From the NCBI GenBank assembly GCA_026225295.1, contig JAMFSN010000146.1, positions 1 through 35,224 on the forward strand: a stretch of 35,224 nucleotides of DNA, in the 5' to 3' direction. Positions 15,927 to 23,832 of this stretch are shown in pieces. The notes under the pieces are model-generated. The model had not been told where the DNA came from and made no database searches. It was given only the letters and a program-made list of their open reading frames with translations. The DNA is from Frankia alni. GTDB lineage: Bacteria > Actinomycetota > Actinomycetes > Frankiales > Frankiaceae. The first letter of the stretch is position 1. The number at the start of each line of letters is the position of its first letter. The translations under genes were made by a program, and so were the position numbers.

Positions 15927-17437
15927 GTTCCACCGCTGAGAAGACGGGTCCGCCGGAGGCGTCGGAACCGGCCGCGCCGACCGCGCGGGCCCCCGACTGG
16001 GCGATCCTCGCGATCGCCTGCCTCGGGCAGTTCATGGTCGTCTTGGACGTGTCGATCGTGAACGTCGCGCTGCCCTCCATCCACAACGAACTCGGGTTCA
16101 GCGACGCGGGCCTGCAGTGGGTCGTCAACGCCTACACGATCGTGTTCGCGGGCTTCCTGCTGCTGGGCGGCCGGGCCGCCGACCTGTTCGGGCAGCGGCG
16201 GCTGTTCCTGATCGGGCTGTCCCTGTTCACCGGCGCGTCGCTGGTCGGGGGTTTCGCCCAGAACCAGGGCATGCTGATCGGCGCGCGGGCCGCCCAGGGC
16301 CTGGGGGGCGCGGTGCTGTCGCCGGCCACCCTGACCATCCTCATCACCACGTTCCGCGAGCCGGCCGCCCGGACCCGGGCGCTGGGGGCCTGGAGCGCCG
16401 TCGCGGGCGGGGGCGGCGCCGCCGGGGCGCTGGCCGGCGGGATCCTCACCGATCTGATCTCGTGGCGGTGGATCCTGTTCGTGAACGTCCCGATCGGGGT
16501 GGTCGGGCTGATCCTGGCCCGACTGGTGATCCCGGAGAACCGCAACGCCCGCGCCAACCACCGGATCGATGTGCCGGGCGCCGTCCTGATCACCGGCGGC
16601 CTGACCGCCCTGGTGGCCGGCATCGTCCAGAGCGGTTCGCACGGCTGGACGTCGGTCGCCACCCTGCTGCCGTTGCTGGCCGGCCTCGCGCTGATCGGCT
16701 TCTTCATGGTCTACCAGGCCCGGATCGCCCCCGATCCGCTCGTGCCGCTGCGGCTGTTCCGCTCCCGGGCGCTGGCCGTGGCCAACGGGTCGATGTTCTT
16801 CCTGGCCTCGGCCGTGTTCGCGAGCTGGTACTTCCTCACGCTCTACCTGCAGGGCCCACTCGGGTACTCGCCGCTGAGCGCCGGGTACGTCTTCCTGCCG
16901 CAGACCGTCGGGATCATCCTCGGGGCGCAGGTCAGCTCGCGGCTGGTCGGCCGCATCGGGCCCCGGCCGCCGCTGCTGGCCGGCTGCACGGTGTCGGCGA
17001 TCGGCCTGGCCTGGATGTCGCGGATCCCCACCCACGGCGCGTACGTCGCGAACCTGATGGTCCCCAGCGTGCTGGCCACGTTGGGCATCGGACTGTCCAT
17101 GACGCCGCTGGCCTTCTCGGCGACCGCCGGCCTGGCCCCGCAGGATGCCGGCTTCGGTTCGGGCCTGATCAACGCGATGCGGCAGATCGGCGGCTCGCTG
17201 GGCCTGGCCGTGCTGGCCACGATCGCCATCGACCACACCCGGGCGCTGCGCGGGGCCGGGCAGGCCGCCGACGCGGCCGTGGTGTCGGGCTACGGCCGCG
17301 CGTTCGCCGTGTCGGCCGGGTTCGCGGTGGTGGCCGGTCTGATCGCGCTGGCCCTGCCGTCGCCCGGTCGCTCGCCCGGGGCGCCCGACGCCGTCCCGGC
17401 GGCGGGAGTCCCGCCCGCGCGGGAACCGGAAGGCTAG
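15923..17437 (+). CDS. DHA2-family MFS drug exporter (EmrB/QacA type)
   Basis: The protein has 504 residues and about 14 hydrophobic segments, the DHA2 pattern of proton-coupled drug efflux. Helix 1 contains AILAIACLGQFMVVLDVSIVNVALPSI, with the conserved D and the NVALP signature of this family. LQWVVNAYTIVFAGFLLLGGRAADLFGQRR is the motif A loop, and WRWILFVNVPIG is the family's mid-protein block. Substrate cannot be deduced. The GTG at 15923 is used because the protein N-terminus (SSTAEKTGPPEAS) is a short cytoplasmic tail just before helix 1. It lies downstream of the GNAT gene, close enough for co-transcription. Confidence 0.92.
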   Translation: MSSTAEKTGPPEASEPAAPTARAPDWAILAIACLGQFMVVLDVSIVNVALPSIHNELGFSDAGLQWVVNAYTIVFAGFLLLGGRAADLFGQRRLFLIGLSLFTGASLVGGFAQNQGMLIGARAAQGLGGAVLSPATLTILITTFREPAARTRALGAWSAVAGGGGAAGALAGGILTDLISWRWILFVNVPIGVVGLILARLVIPENRNARANHRIDVPGAVLITGGLTALVAGIVQSGSHGWTSVATLLPLLAGLALIGFFMVYQARIAPDPLVPLRLFRSRALAVANGSMFFLASAVFASWYFLTLYLQGPLGYSPLSAGYVFLPQTVGIILGAQVSSRLVGRIGPRPPLLAGCTVSAIGLAWMSRIPTHGAYVANLMVPSVLATLGIGLSMTPLAFSATAGLAPQDAGFGSGLINAMRQIGGSLGLAVLATIAIDHTRALRGAGQAADAAVVSGYGRAFAVSAGFAVVAGLIALALPSPGRSPGAPDAVPAAGVPPAREPEG

Positions 17438-17454
17438 GCAACCGGACCCGGGGC

Positions 17455-17493
17455 GTCAGTCGGTCGGTCGTCAGTCGGTCGGTCGTCAGTCGG
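17455..17493. repeat. 15-bp tandem repeat, 2.6 copies
   Basis: GTCAGTCGGTCGGTC occurs twice in full (17455-17469, 17470-17484) and once in part (17485-17493), running into the stop codon of the ferritin-like gene. On the minus strand each unit carries a TGA in the same register, so the stop codon is duplicated. It lies between two convergent genes. Confidence 0.85.
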
Positions 17494-18589
17494 CGGCGCT
17501 GGCGACGATCCCGTCGACTTCGGCGCGCCGGGCCGCCTGCTCGGCGGCGAACCGGTCGGCGTCGAGCTGTTCGGCGATGTTCTCGTCCTGGGTCATCAGC
17601 GCGTCGAGGTTCGCGTCGCCCAGCTCCAGGACCCCGAGGTCGACGTACGCGCGCTGGAGGTCCTTGCCCCACAGGCCGATGTCCTTGACGCAAGGCACGA
17701 TGCGGGTGAACAGCAGCGTCTGGAACAGCCGGTTGTACTCGGACTGTTCGGTCAGCGCCAGCGCCTCGTCCGCGTCGATCCCGAAGTTCTCCCAGATCTC
17801 CCGGCCCCGGATCCGGTCGCGCATGAGGTAGCAGCCCTCGATGACGAACTCCTCGCGTTCGTGCCGCTCGGCCCCGGTGAGCTCGCGGTAGTAGTCGCGC
17901 AGGGCGATCCGTCCGAACGCCACGTGCCGGGCCTCGTCCTGCATGACGTAGGCGAGCAACTGCTTGGGCAGCGGCTTGGTGCAGACGTCCCGCACGACCC
18001 CGAACGCGGCCAGGGCCAGCCCCTCGATCAGCACCTGCATGCCCAGGTAGGGCAGGTCCCAGCGGGAGTCGCGCAGCGTCTCGTCGAGCAGGCCCTGCAG
18101 CTGGTCGTTGATCGGGTAGACCAGCCCGATCTTGTCCTGCAGGAATCGGGCGAACAGCTCGACGTGGCGGGCCTCGTCCATGGTCTGGGTCGCGGCGTAG
18201 AACTTGGCGTCGAGGTCGGGTACCGATTCGACGATCCGCGCCGCGCAGATCATCGCGCCCTGTTCGCCGTGCAGGAACTGGGAGAACTGCCAGGACGCGA
18301 AGTGGCGCCGCAGCTCAGCCTGGTCGTCCTCGGACATCGCCTTCCAGAGGTCGGTGCCGTGGATCCCGATGCTGGCGTCCGGCAGGCCGAGCGCGTTGTA
18401 GGGGTCGACCTCCAGATCCCAGTCGATCCGGTGGGCGGCGTCCCACTGCTTGTCCTTCCCCTTCTGGTACAGGGCCAGCAGGCGGTCCCGCCCGCCGTCG
18501 TACTCCCAGGTGAAGCGGGCGGCACCGGCTGCCTCGACGTCGAAGGTGTCGTGTGGGACCGGATTGGTGTAGATGCGGTGAGTGGTCAC
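17486..18589 (-). CDS. Ferritin-like diiron protein of unknown function
   Basis: The protein has 367 residues. The helical bundle shows two diiron half-sites: HGEQGAMICAARIVE with a first glutamate followed by QTMDEARHVELF, and LIEGLALAAFG followed by VMQDEARHVAFG. The two DEARH (ExxH) motifs and matching single glutamates form a complete carboxylate-bridged iron site, as in ribonucleotide-reductase-R2-like and AurF-like oxygenases. The start at GTG 18589 has GGAGGAG just upstream. The frame continues open to 19084, but that part is translated repeat DNA. Close relatives are widespread in actinobacteria; I know of no assigned reaction. It is a lone gene in this neighbourhood. Confidence 0.85.
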   Translation of the reverse strand: MTTHRIYTNPVPHDTFDVEAAGAARFTWEYDGGRDRLLALYQKGKDKQWDAAHRIDWDLEVDPYNALGLPDASIGIHGTDLWKAMSEDDQAELRRHFASWQFSQFLHGEQGAMICAARIVESVPDLDAKFYAATQTMDEARHVELFARFLQDKIGLVYPINDQLQGLLDETLRDSRWDLPYLGMQVLIEGLALAAFGVVRDVCTKPLPKQLLAYVMQDEARHVAFGRIALRDYYRELTGAERHEREEFVIEGCYLMRDRIRGREIWENFGIDADEALALTEQSEYNRLFQTLLFTRIVPCVKDIGLWGKDLQRAYVDLGVLELGDANLDALMTQDENIAEQLDADRFAAEQAARRAEVDGIVASAAD

Positions 18590-18602
18590 GACAGCTCCTC
18601 CG

Positions 18603-19568
18603 TACGGTGTACGACAGTGGCCAGGGTCACATAGGGCGCAGACGGCGTCAACCGCCCGTCGGCGGCCGCAACCTTGGAAGCGGCCGGCGGCGCCGGGGAC
18701 CGGTCGCGTTGGCCACGCCGGTCGCCGGGGGCCAGAACCGGTCCGGTGACACTGACGGACGCCGAGAACTGCGCCCTGACCGGGTAGACGGGCGTTCCGT
18801 GGCCCGCTCACGCCGACGCCGGGCCGGCCTCCGGGGACTGGTCGGGTCAGCGCGCCCTGGAGGGCCCGCGGACGATGACGTCTGCCCACGGACCATCCGC
18901 CCCGCCCCGCCCCGAGCCGCGGCGGACTGGCCGTACCAGCGCACGCCCGGTAGCACGCTGGCAACGACGGACCCGCTGACGATGATCGGATACCCGGGTT
19001 CCGGTGGACCGGCAGGGTCAGCGTCAGCGGGCCGCTGGCGGGTGTCCAAGCGGACGATCCCGGTCCGGCAACGCTGACGGTCACCGAAAACCGCGCCTTG
19101 ACCGGGTGAACGTGCGCTCCGTGGTCCGCTCACGCCGACGCTCATCGGGCCTCTCCGAACTGGCCGGCTCAACGCGCCGGGGAGAGCCCGCCGACGATGA
19201 CCTCTGCCCACGGAGCGTTCGGGTCGCCGGGGCGGCCTCGGACTGGGCCCGTCAAGGGGCCTTTGAGGGCTCGGACACGATGACAGCCCGCCGACGATGA
19301 CAGTGGCCCGGTTTGGGGCCGGACCGGCAGCGTCAGCGGGCCGCTGGCGGGTGTCCAAGCGGACAATGCCGGCCCGGTAACGCTGACCGTCGCCGAAAAC
19401 CGCGCGTGACCGGGTAGACGGACGTCCCGAGGCCCGCCCGCTGACGACGACGACGACTATCGGCCTACGGGCGTCCCCGAACTGGTCGGGTGAGCGGCCC
19501 CCGGGCCGGGCAGACCGGTTGCCGGGGCCCGGTCGAGCTGGCCCGGCCAGCCCCGGCGGGCGCTTACG
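18603..19568. repeat. About 1 kb intergenic region built of diverged repeats
   Basis: No gene is supported. A block of about 150 bp recurs at 18745-18893, 19067-19215 and, less completely, 19373-19500. Each has an ACGCTGAC-type start, CCGAAAACCGCGC (or similar), TTGACCGGGTGAACG or CTGACCGGGTAGACG, a CTCACGCCGACGC block, ACTGGTCGGGTCAGCG or similar, and CCGACGATGAC followed by CTGCCCACGGA. A partial copy lies at 19236-19285. The stretch before the second and third copies (GCCGCTGGCGGGTGTCCAAG at 19032 and 19341) is also duplicated, giving a repeat period of about 310 bp. Mobility genes and CRISPR features are absent. Confidence 0.75.
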
Positions 19569-20366
19569 ATGACGGCGGAATCAGCCGAGACGGGGTACCG
19601 GATGTCGATGCCGCCCACGGCCGGCGAACGCGCGCCGGCCGGGTCCGACCCACCGGGCGTGGGCGCGCGCCCGGCCCGGCCCGGCCGGACCCGGTTGAGC
19701 CGGGAAGCCATCGTCGCCGCGGCCGTCGAGGTGATCGAACGGGACGGCGAGCAGGCCGTGTCGATGCGGCGGGTGGCGTCCGAGCTCGACACCGCCGCGA
19801 TGTCGCTCTACACCTACGTGTCGAGCAAGGCGGCCCTCCTGGACGGGGTGGCCGAGTACATCCTCGAGCGGATGGAACTGCCCGGGAACCCGACCCTGGG
19901 CTGGAGCGACCAGGTCCGGGCGCTGGTCCGGGGTTTCCGGGACTGCGCCCGCCGCTACCCGAACAGCATGGGAGTGGTGCTGACCCGCCAGCTGTCCTCC
20001 TCGGCCGGGCTGCGGCCCATCGAGCTGGCCCTGGCGACCGCCCGTTCGGCCGGGTTCGACGGGGCCCAGGCGGTGCGGATCGTGCGGGCCTTCGTCGCCT
20101 ACACGCTGGGCACGTTGACCAGCGAGCTGGCCCGCGCCCACCAGGACGCCCAGGCCCGCGTCCCGGACGGCGAACTCCTCAACGGGCGGGGCCTGGTCGG
20201 CCGGCTCGACCCCGACCAGTTCCCCAACGTCCAGGCCCTGGCCGGCCCGCTGCTCGAGGTCGACGACGCCGCCGACTTCGAATTCGGCCTGGATCTGCTG
20301 ATCCGCTCGGTCGAGAGCCTGCCGCGGGATGCCGTCCGGGGCCCGGCGGGAGAATCACCGGTATGA
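19569..20366 (+). CDS. TetR/AcrR-family transcriptional regulator
   Basis: The protein has 265 residues. After a Pro/Gly-rich N-terminus of about 40 residues comes the TetR helix-turn-helix: TRLSREAIVAAAVEVIERDG, then AVSMRRVASELDTAAMSLYTYVSSKAALLDGV. The TAAMSLYTYVSSKAAL recognition helix is close to the TetR class proper. The all-helical C-terminal domain resembles TetR_C-type ligand-binding domains with RRYPNSMGVVLTRQ and a GTLTSELARAHQ helix. The inducer is unknown. The start could be ATG 19569, or 19602 or 19608 (MSMPP). Its last codons overlap the next gene (ATGA), so the two are coupled. No matching operator was found. Confidence 0.9.
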   Translation: MTAESAETGYRMSMPPTAGERAPAGSDPPGVGARPARPGRTRLSREAIVAAAVEVIERDGEQAVSMRRVASELDTAAMSLYTYVSSKAALLDGVAEYILERMELPGNPTLGWSDQVRALVRGFRDCARRYPNSMGVVLTRQLSSSAGLRPIELALATARSAGFDGAQAVRIVRAFVAYTLGTLTSELARAHQDAQARVPDGELLNGRGLVGRLDPDQFPNVQALAGPLLEVDDAADFEFGLDLLIRSVESLPRDAVRGPAGESPV

Positions 20367-21616
20367 CCTTCGCGGGGGACGAGGCCGACGCCCGGCGCCG
20401 GTTGCGGACCATGAAATCGGTCGCCACCGGGCTGCTCGGGCTGGCCGTCGTCACCTACGCCGTGGGCCGGCACTTCCAGAGCGACGGGCCGGCCTGGGTC
20501 GGCTACCTGGTGGCGGCGGCCGAGGCCGGGACGGTGGGGGCGCTCGCCGACTGGTTCGCCGTCACCGCGCTGTTCCGCCGACCGCTGGGCCTGCCGATCC
20601 CGCACACCGCGATCATCCCGACCCGCAAGGACGCCATCGGCGAGAGCCTCGAGCGGTTCGTCTCGACGAACTTCCTGTCCGAGGCGGTCGTGCGGGACAA
20701 GATCGCGCAGGTCGAGGCGTCCGCGCGGGTCGGCGGCTGGCTGGCCGACCCGGCCCATGCCCGCCGGGTCACCGACGAGGCCGCGCCGCTGCTGCGGACG
20801 GTCGTCGCCAATCTGCGCGACGACCAGGTCCGCGACCTGCTGGCCGGCACCGTTCTGCCGCGGCTGGCCGAGTGGCCGATCGGCCCGGCGGCCGGCCGGT
20901 TGCTGGCCGAGATCGTCGCCGGCGGCAGTCATCACCGGCTGGTCGACCTGGTCGTCGGCGAGATCGACACCTGGCTGGGCGACAACCGGGACCTGATCCT
21001 GACCATCGTCAAGGCCCAGGCCCCGTCGTGGTCACCGCGGCTGCTCGACGATGTGATCAGCGAGCGGATCTACCACGAGCTGACCCGCTTCATCCGCGAG
21101 ATCAAGGTGAACCCGCAGCACAGCGCGCGGTTGTCGGTGGATGCGTTCCTGGCCACCTTCGCCGGCGATCTGCAGTCCGACCCGGACACGATGGGCCAGG
21201 CCGAGAAGTTCAAGGAGCGGGTGCTCGGCCACCCCGACCTGCCCCGGGCGTTCGCGACGATGTGGGCGTCGACCAAGAAGGTGCTGCTCGGGGCGCTCGA
21301 CGATCCCGACAGCGAGTTGCGGCGGCGGTTCACCGAGGTGCTGGTCTCGTTCGGCGGTCGACTGTCGGCCGACGCCGAGCTGCGGGCCCGGATCGACGGG
21401 TGGCTGGCCGGCAGCATCGCGGTGTTCGTGAGCCGTAACGGCGCGGAACTGGTCGGCGTCATCTCCGACACGGTCAAGCGCTGGGACGCCGACGAGACGG
21501 CCCGCAAGATCGAGGTCCAGGTCGGCCGGGACCTGCAGTTCATCCGGGTCAACGGCACGGTCGTGGGCGCGCTGGCCGGCCTCGCGATCCACGCGCTGAC
21601 CGCGCTGTTCACCTGA
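20363..21616 (+). CDS. DUF445-family membrane protein
   Basis: The protein has 417 residues. The N-terminal hydrophobic segment is followed by the DUF445 signature: VGYLVAAAEAGTVGALADWFAVTALFRRPLGLPIPHTAIIPTRKD, then ESLERFVSTNFLSE. The long middle is helical and amphipathic, with repeated VRDKI/VGEIDTWL blocks. The C-terminus ends in a second membrane segment (VNGTVVGALAGLAIHALTALF). DUF445 proteins (YheB/YjiN relatives) are membrane-anchored and of unresolved function. Translation begins inside the TetR gene's last codons, which suggests that the regulator and this membrane protein act in the same response. Confidence 0.9.
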   Translation: MTFAGDEADARRRLRTMKSVATGLLGLAVVTYAVGRHFQSDGPAWVGYLVAAAEAGTVGALADWFAVTALFRRPLGLPIPHTAIIPTRKDAIGESLERFVSTNFLSEAVVRDKIAQVEASARVGGWLADPAHARRVTDEAAPLLRTVVANLRDDQVRDLLAGTVLPRLAEWPIGPAAGRLLAEIVAGGSHHRLVDLVVGEIDTWLGDNRDLILTIVKAQAPSWSPRLLDDVISERIYHELTRFIREIKVNPQHSARLSVDAFLATFAGDLQSDPDTMGQAEKFKERVLGHPDLPRAFATMWASTKKVLLGALDDPDSELRRRFTEVLVSFGGRLSADAELRARIDGWLAGSIAVFVSRNGAELVGVISDTVKRWDADETARKIEVQVGRDLQFIRVNGTVVGALAGLAIHALTALFT

Positions 21617-21624
21617 GGCGGGCG

Positions 21625-21663
21625 TCACCGCAACTGGAGGGCCCTCACCGCAACTGGAGGGCC
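21625..21663. repeat. 20-bp tandem duplication at the ferredoxin 3' end
   Basis: TCACCGCAACTGGAGGGCCC (21625-21644) is repeated at 21645-21663. The second copy is the last codons and stop of the ferredoxin gene on the minus strand, so the first copy is a duplicate of the gene's tail, including a second in-register-like TGA, just downstream. Confidence 0.85.
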
Positions 21664-21863
21664 AGGGTCGGGCAGGCGGTCGCGGCCCGGCGGGCGGCGG
21701 CCCGGAGGCCGGCGTCCAGCGGGCGACCGTCGATGATCGGATAGCCCCAGTCGTCCAGCGTGACCCGCTCCGGCAGCAGTTCTGCGCACAGGCCGTGCGC
21801 CGTGCACCGGATCGGGTCGACGGTGATGAGGCCGGGTTCCGGCGCCCGCCCGGTCAGCGCCAT
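21645..21863 (-). CDS. Small three-cysteine ferredoxin
   Basis: The protein has 72 residues and is the last gene of the redox operon. RCTAHGLCAELLPERVTLDDWGYPI is followed by ATACPTLALQL. Only three cluster cysteines are present (20, 26 and 64); the position of the second cysteine of a [4Fe-4S] motif is His23. This is the pattern of P450-type actinobacterial ferredoxins, which carry a [3Fe-4S] or His-liganded [4Fe-4S] cluster. It would pass single electrons from the NuoF-like flavoprotein to a membrane or soluble acceptor. Its ATG overlaps the stop of the previous gene by 10 bp. No cytochrome P450 is in the window. Confidence 0.88.
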   Translation of the reverse strand: MALTGRAPEPGLITVDPIRCTAHGLCAELLPERVTLDDWGYPIIDGRPLDAGLRAAARRAATACPTLALQLR

Positions 21864-23179
21864 GGCTCCGCCTCGTCGCCGGTCGGCAGCGGGCAGACCG
21901 GCGGAGCCTCCGGCCGGGCCGAGCACCGGCCCGTCACGTGCTGGTCGACCTCGGCCGCGAACACCGTCAGGGCGCTGGTCACCAGCTGCGTCACCCCGTC
22001 GGGATGCGCGCAGGCCCCGCGCCCCCGGATCTGCCCGGCCCACCGTTCGAGGGTGGCCACGCCCCCGCGGTCGAGCCAACCGGCCGCCAGCGCGGTCAAC
22101 TGGGCGCTGATGGCCGGCAGGCCGAAGGCACACGGACCGCACTGGCCGGCCGACTGGTCGGCCAGCCAGCGGGCCAGGCGGGCCGTCTCGCGGACCCCGC
22201 ACCCGTCGGGCGGCAACGCGATGACCACTCCCGCGCCGAGGGCCACGGTGCCCGGGCCGCGCCCGGTGGTCAGCGGGGCGGCCCGGAATCCGTCCGTCGA
22301 CACCCATCGGCCCCCGTAGCCGCCGACCAGCACGGCCTGGACGCCGCCCGGGCCGCCACCGGCCCGGGCCAGCACCTCCGCGCCCCGCGCTCCGCCGGCC
22401 AGCTCGTAGACGCCGGGATCGGCCACCGCGCCGCTCACGGTGAACAGCCGGGTGCCGGGCTCGTCGGGGGTCCCGACCGAGCGGAACCAGGTCGGCCCGA
22501 AGCGGCCGATCAGCGCCAGATCGGCCAGCGTCTCCGCGTTCTGGACGAGGGCCGGGTGTTTGCCGACCCCGCGTTCCGAGGGTCGGGGCGGAGCGACCGT
22601 CGGCCGGGCCTCGCCGCCGCTCAACCAGCGGACCAGCGCGGTCTCCTGGCTGGCGACGTAACGCCGGGGAAGCTGGGCGATCTCGACGGGGGCGGCCGCC
22701 GGCCAGCGCGCGGCCCGCTCGTGGACCGCCGCGGCCAGGGAATCGGCCGCCGGGTCGCCCCGGTGCACCGCGACCGTGATCCGCCGGGCGCCGATGGCCG
22801 CCGCGGCCAGCTGGGCGCCGTCCAGGACGAGATGCGGCGCGCCCGTCATCAGGGCCCGGTCCTTGGCGCTGGCCGGTTCCGATTCGGCCGCGTTGACGAC
22901 GACCACCGGCGCGCGCCGGCCGCCGGCCCCGGCCACGGCCCGCAGTTTGGCGGCGGTCGGGAACCCGCCACCGCCCCGACCCCGCAGGCCGGCCGCCGCC
23001 ACCGCGTCGATCAGCCCGGCGGCCGCCGACCCCCGCGGATCGTCGAGGCCGGCCGCCGGACCCCACCGGCGGAGATGGTCGTCGAGGCGGTCCGGGGGCC
23101 GGCCCGGCCCGGCCGGCGGGAGCAACCGGCTGGGGGCGGCCGGCGCTTCGGTGGCCCGTTCGTCGATGACGCTCGTCAT
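21854..23179 (-). CDS. NuoF/RnfC-like flavoprotein with incomplete cluster motif
   Basis: The protein has 441 residues and belongs to the Complex I 51-kDa family. The FMN-binding glycine loop GRGGGGFPTAAKL (residues 67-79) and the NAAESEPASAKDR block (96-108) are clear. An SLBB-like domain follows (RLFTVSGAVADPGVYEL, about 244-260), and the C-terminal iron-sulfur region has SAGQCGPC (343-350) and Cys390. The usual motif is SCGxCxPC, so the first cysteine is alanine here (344). Three ligands remain, which suggests a [3Fe-4S] or labile cluster. The NADH loop typical of NuoF is not obvious, so the electron donor is uncertain. ATG at 23179, coupled by ATGA to the cytochrome gene. Confidence 0.88.
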   Translation of the reverse strand: MTSVIDERATEAPAAPSRLLPPAGPGRPPDRLDDHLRRWGPAAGLDDPRGSAAAGLIDAVAAAGLRGRGGGGFPTAAKLRAVAGAGGRRAPVVVVNAAESEPASAKDRALMTGAPHLVLDGAQLAAAAIGARRITVAVHRGDPAADSLAAAVHERAARWPAAAPVEIAQLPRRYVASQETALVRWLSGGEARPTVAPPRPSERGVGKHPALVQNAETLADLALIGRFGPTWFRSVGTPDEPGTRLFTVSGAVADPGVYELAGGARGAEVLARAGGGPGGVQAVLVGGYGGRWVSTDGFRAAPLTTGRGPGTVALGAGVVIALPPDGCGVRETARLARWLADQSAGQCGPCAFGLPAISAQLTALAAGWLDRGGVATLERWAGQIRGRGACAHPDGVTQLVTSALTVFAAEVDQHVTGRCSARPEAPPVCPLPTGDEAEPWR

Positions 23180-23832
23180 GCCGGGGTCCTTCCGGAGGTG
23201 GTCGGCAGCGGTTCGCCGGTCGGCCCGGACCGGAGCTGGGAAGGGGCCGGGGCCGGGTACGGCTCGTACGGGGCCCGGTCGGCCGCCGACGAGCGCCGGG
23301 ACCGGGAGCAGGCCAGGTCGGTCAGGCGCCAGATCCCGCCGCCGACGACCGCGGCGGCGCACAGTCCGGTGAGGCACCGCAACCAGAGGGTCGCGCTGTC
23401 GCTTCCGACGCCCAGCCCGTGGCAGACGGCGATCGGCCAGACCGCGTACCCGGCCCAGTGGATGGTCCGCCAGGCCCGGTAGCCGAGGTGGCGGCGGGCC
23501 AGGCTGGTGACCGCGACGGCGAGGAGCAGATCGACGGCCAGCGTGCCCAGTCCGACCCAGACCGGGTGGTATCCGGCCCGGAACGGGACGACGGCGTCCA
23601 GCAGGCTGACGGAGACGTAGCCGTCGAGGACGACCGCGCCGATGTGCAGGACCAGGACGGTCAGCGTCATCAGGGACAGGTTGCGGTGCAGGCCCTGGGT
23701 CACGAACCGCGGCCAGCCGGGCGCGGCCACCCGCTTCGCGGCGACGATGCCCAGCACCGTCGTGGCGGTCAGCCCGAGCAGGGCGACGATCCCGGTGCCC
23801 CGGCTGAAGTACCACAGCGCGCTGCCGGTCAT
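23176..23832 (-). CDS. Ferric-reductase-like transmembrane cytochrome b
   Basis: The protein has 218 residues and six hydrophobic segments. Two spaced histidine pairs in membrane helices, His49/His63 and His125/His138, match the ferric reductase-like/MsrQ heme-binding arrangement, giving two b hemes across the membrane. The last about 45 residues are a Pro/Ser-rich tail. There is no cytosolic FAD/NADPH module on the same chain, which suggests that the NuoF-like protein and ferredoxin encoded downstream are its electron source. Start ATG at 23832 overlaps the stop of apbE (ATGA). Confidence 0.87.
   Translation of the reverse strand: MTGSALWYFSRGTGIVALLGLTATTVLGIVAAKRVAAPGWPRFVTQGLHRNLSLMTLTVLVLHIGAVVLDGYVSVSLLDAVVPFRAGYHPVWVGLGTLAVDLLLAVAVTSLARRHLGYRAWRTIHWAGYAVWPIAVCHGLGVGSDSATLWLRCLTGLCAAAVVGGGIWRLTDLACSRSRRSSAADRAPYEPYPAPAPSQLRSGPTGEPLPTTSGRTPA

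Noticed and set aside
18590-19084. N-terminal extension of the ferritin-like protein by about 165 residues
   Set aside because: The extension translates the intergenic repeats, while GTG 18589 has a strong ribosome site and the conserved N-terminus begins there.
18745-19500. CRISPR array
   Set aside because: Units are about 150 bp and diverged, without short identical repeats, regular spacers or cas genes.
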